Shown here piece by piece: positions 4,845 to 5,414 of a DNA stretch of 5,414 bases. The translations under genes were made by a program, and so were the position numbers. The notes beneath the pieces are model-generated. The model saw only the letters and a list, made by a program, of their open reading frames with translations. It did no database searches and was not told where the DNA came from. How positions within the stretch are numbered: position 1 is the stretch's first letter; each line of letters opens with the position of its first letter. Source of the stretch: an uncultured Collinsella sp. (GTDB taxonomy: Bacteria > Actinomycetota > Coriobacteriia > Coriobacteriales > Coriobacteriaceae); the NCBI GenBank assembly GCA_937989795.1, contig CALKBB010000348.1, positions 1 through 5,414 of the forward strand, in the 5' to 3' direction.

Positions 4845-5414
4845 ATGCAAAACCTTTTAGAACTCAAAGGCATCTCACGCCGTGTGAGCGACCGCTTTTC
4901 ACTACGCGACGTCACGCTCGCTGTGGAGCCCGGCCAGATCGTTGGCTTTGTAGGCGCAAACGGCGCCGGCAAGACAACGACCATTCGCGCCGCGCTCGGG
5001 CTTATAAAGCTCGATGCCGGCGAGGTGCACCTGTTTGGGCAGCGCTATGGCGCCGACGCGCCCGATGAATCGCAACGCCATCTACGCTCCCGCGTCGGTC
5101 TTGTCCTGGACACGTGCCCCTTCCCCTCCACGCTCAGGGTGGGCCAGATCGAGTCGCTCGTAGGCCCGACGTACCCCACATGGGACCGCGAAACGTTCGC
5201 CGGATTCATCAACCGATTTGGCCTCGATCCCAAGACAAAGGTCAAGGACCTCTCCCGCGGCATGGGCATGAAACTGCAGCTTGCCTGTGCACTCAGCCAC
5301 AATGCCAAGCTGCTCGCTTTGGACGAAGCCACCGCGGCCCTCGATCCCATGGCACGCGAGGAACTGCTTGATGAGCTGCTTGCCTTTGTTTCCGACGGTC
5401 AGCGCAGCGTGCTG
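4845..5414 (+). CDS. ABC transporter ATP-binding protein, N-terminal 190 residues (runs off window)
   Basis: The nucleotide-binding subunit of an ABC transporter of the YtrB/BcrA-like group that pairs with YtrA-type regulators. It has Walker A GANGAGKTT (37-45), signature LSRGM (136-140, replacing LSGGQ), Walker B LLALDEAT (156-163, with D160 and catalytic E161) and D-loop ALDP (165-168). The Q-loop position in VGLVLDTCPF appears to hold D89 rather than Gln. The frame stays open to the last base and should continue with the H-switch. The ATG is preceded by AGAAAGG with a 7-nt gap and lies 23 bp after the gntR stop, so the two are co-transcribed. A membrane permease gene is expected downstream, outside the window. 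Substrate unknown; peptide or drug export is typical of the group. Confidence 0.93.
   Translation, partial: MQNLLELKGISRRVSDRFSLRDVTLAVEPGQIVGFVGANGAGKTTTIRAALGLIKLDAGEVHLFGQRYGADAPDESQRHLRSRVGLVLDTCPFPSTLRVGQIESLVGPTYPTWDRETFAGFINRFGLDPKTKVKDLSRGMGMKLQLACALSHNAKLLALDEATAALDPMAREELLDELLAFVSDGQRSVL

Overview
The window looks like chromosomal DNA from a high-GC gut actinobacterium, most likely of the Coriobacteriia and Collinsella-like. That assignment is an inference from GC-rich codons, the style of the proteins and the gene neighbourhood; no marker gene proves it. It holds four complete genes and two genes cut by the window edges.

Left edge (1-674): the 3' part of an IS3-family insertion sequence. 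It carries the C-terminal DDE domain of the transposase on the + strand and the right terminal repeat at 651-674. The IS ends 17 bp past the stop codon of the next gene.

Minus-strand block (692-3873): prfC (peptide chain release factor 3) is followed by a GC-rich hairpin terminator. The next promoter overlaps the tail of that terminator and drives a two-gene operon: a VUT/YhhQ-type membrane protein (probable queuosine-precursor transporter) and a short-chain dehydrogenase. The leader of the transporter mRNA folds into a hairpin plus A-rich tail that resembles a class I preQ1 riboswitch and ends at the Shine-Dalgarno sequence. This would couple transporter expression to the queuosine precursor.

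Intergenic region (3874-4440): about 570 bp without a credible gene. It separates the divergent prfC and gntR promoters. At its centre (4018-4315) lie eight copies of a 16-bp motif in strictly alternating orientation, forming four 57-bp interrupted palindromes repeated every 80-81 bp. The arms are almost invariant. The four loops are all exactly 25 nt and share a sparse conserved core, and the outermost base pair alternates G-C, A-T, G-C, A-T. This is the least explained and most interesting element of the window.

Right block (4363-5414, + strand): an AT-rich promoter/operator precedes a small YtrA-type GntR regulator. 23 bp further on comes an ABC transporter ATPase that runs off the window. 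This is the usual layout of an autoregulated GntR-ABC exporter operon, whose membrane subunit would lie beyond the right edge.
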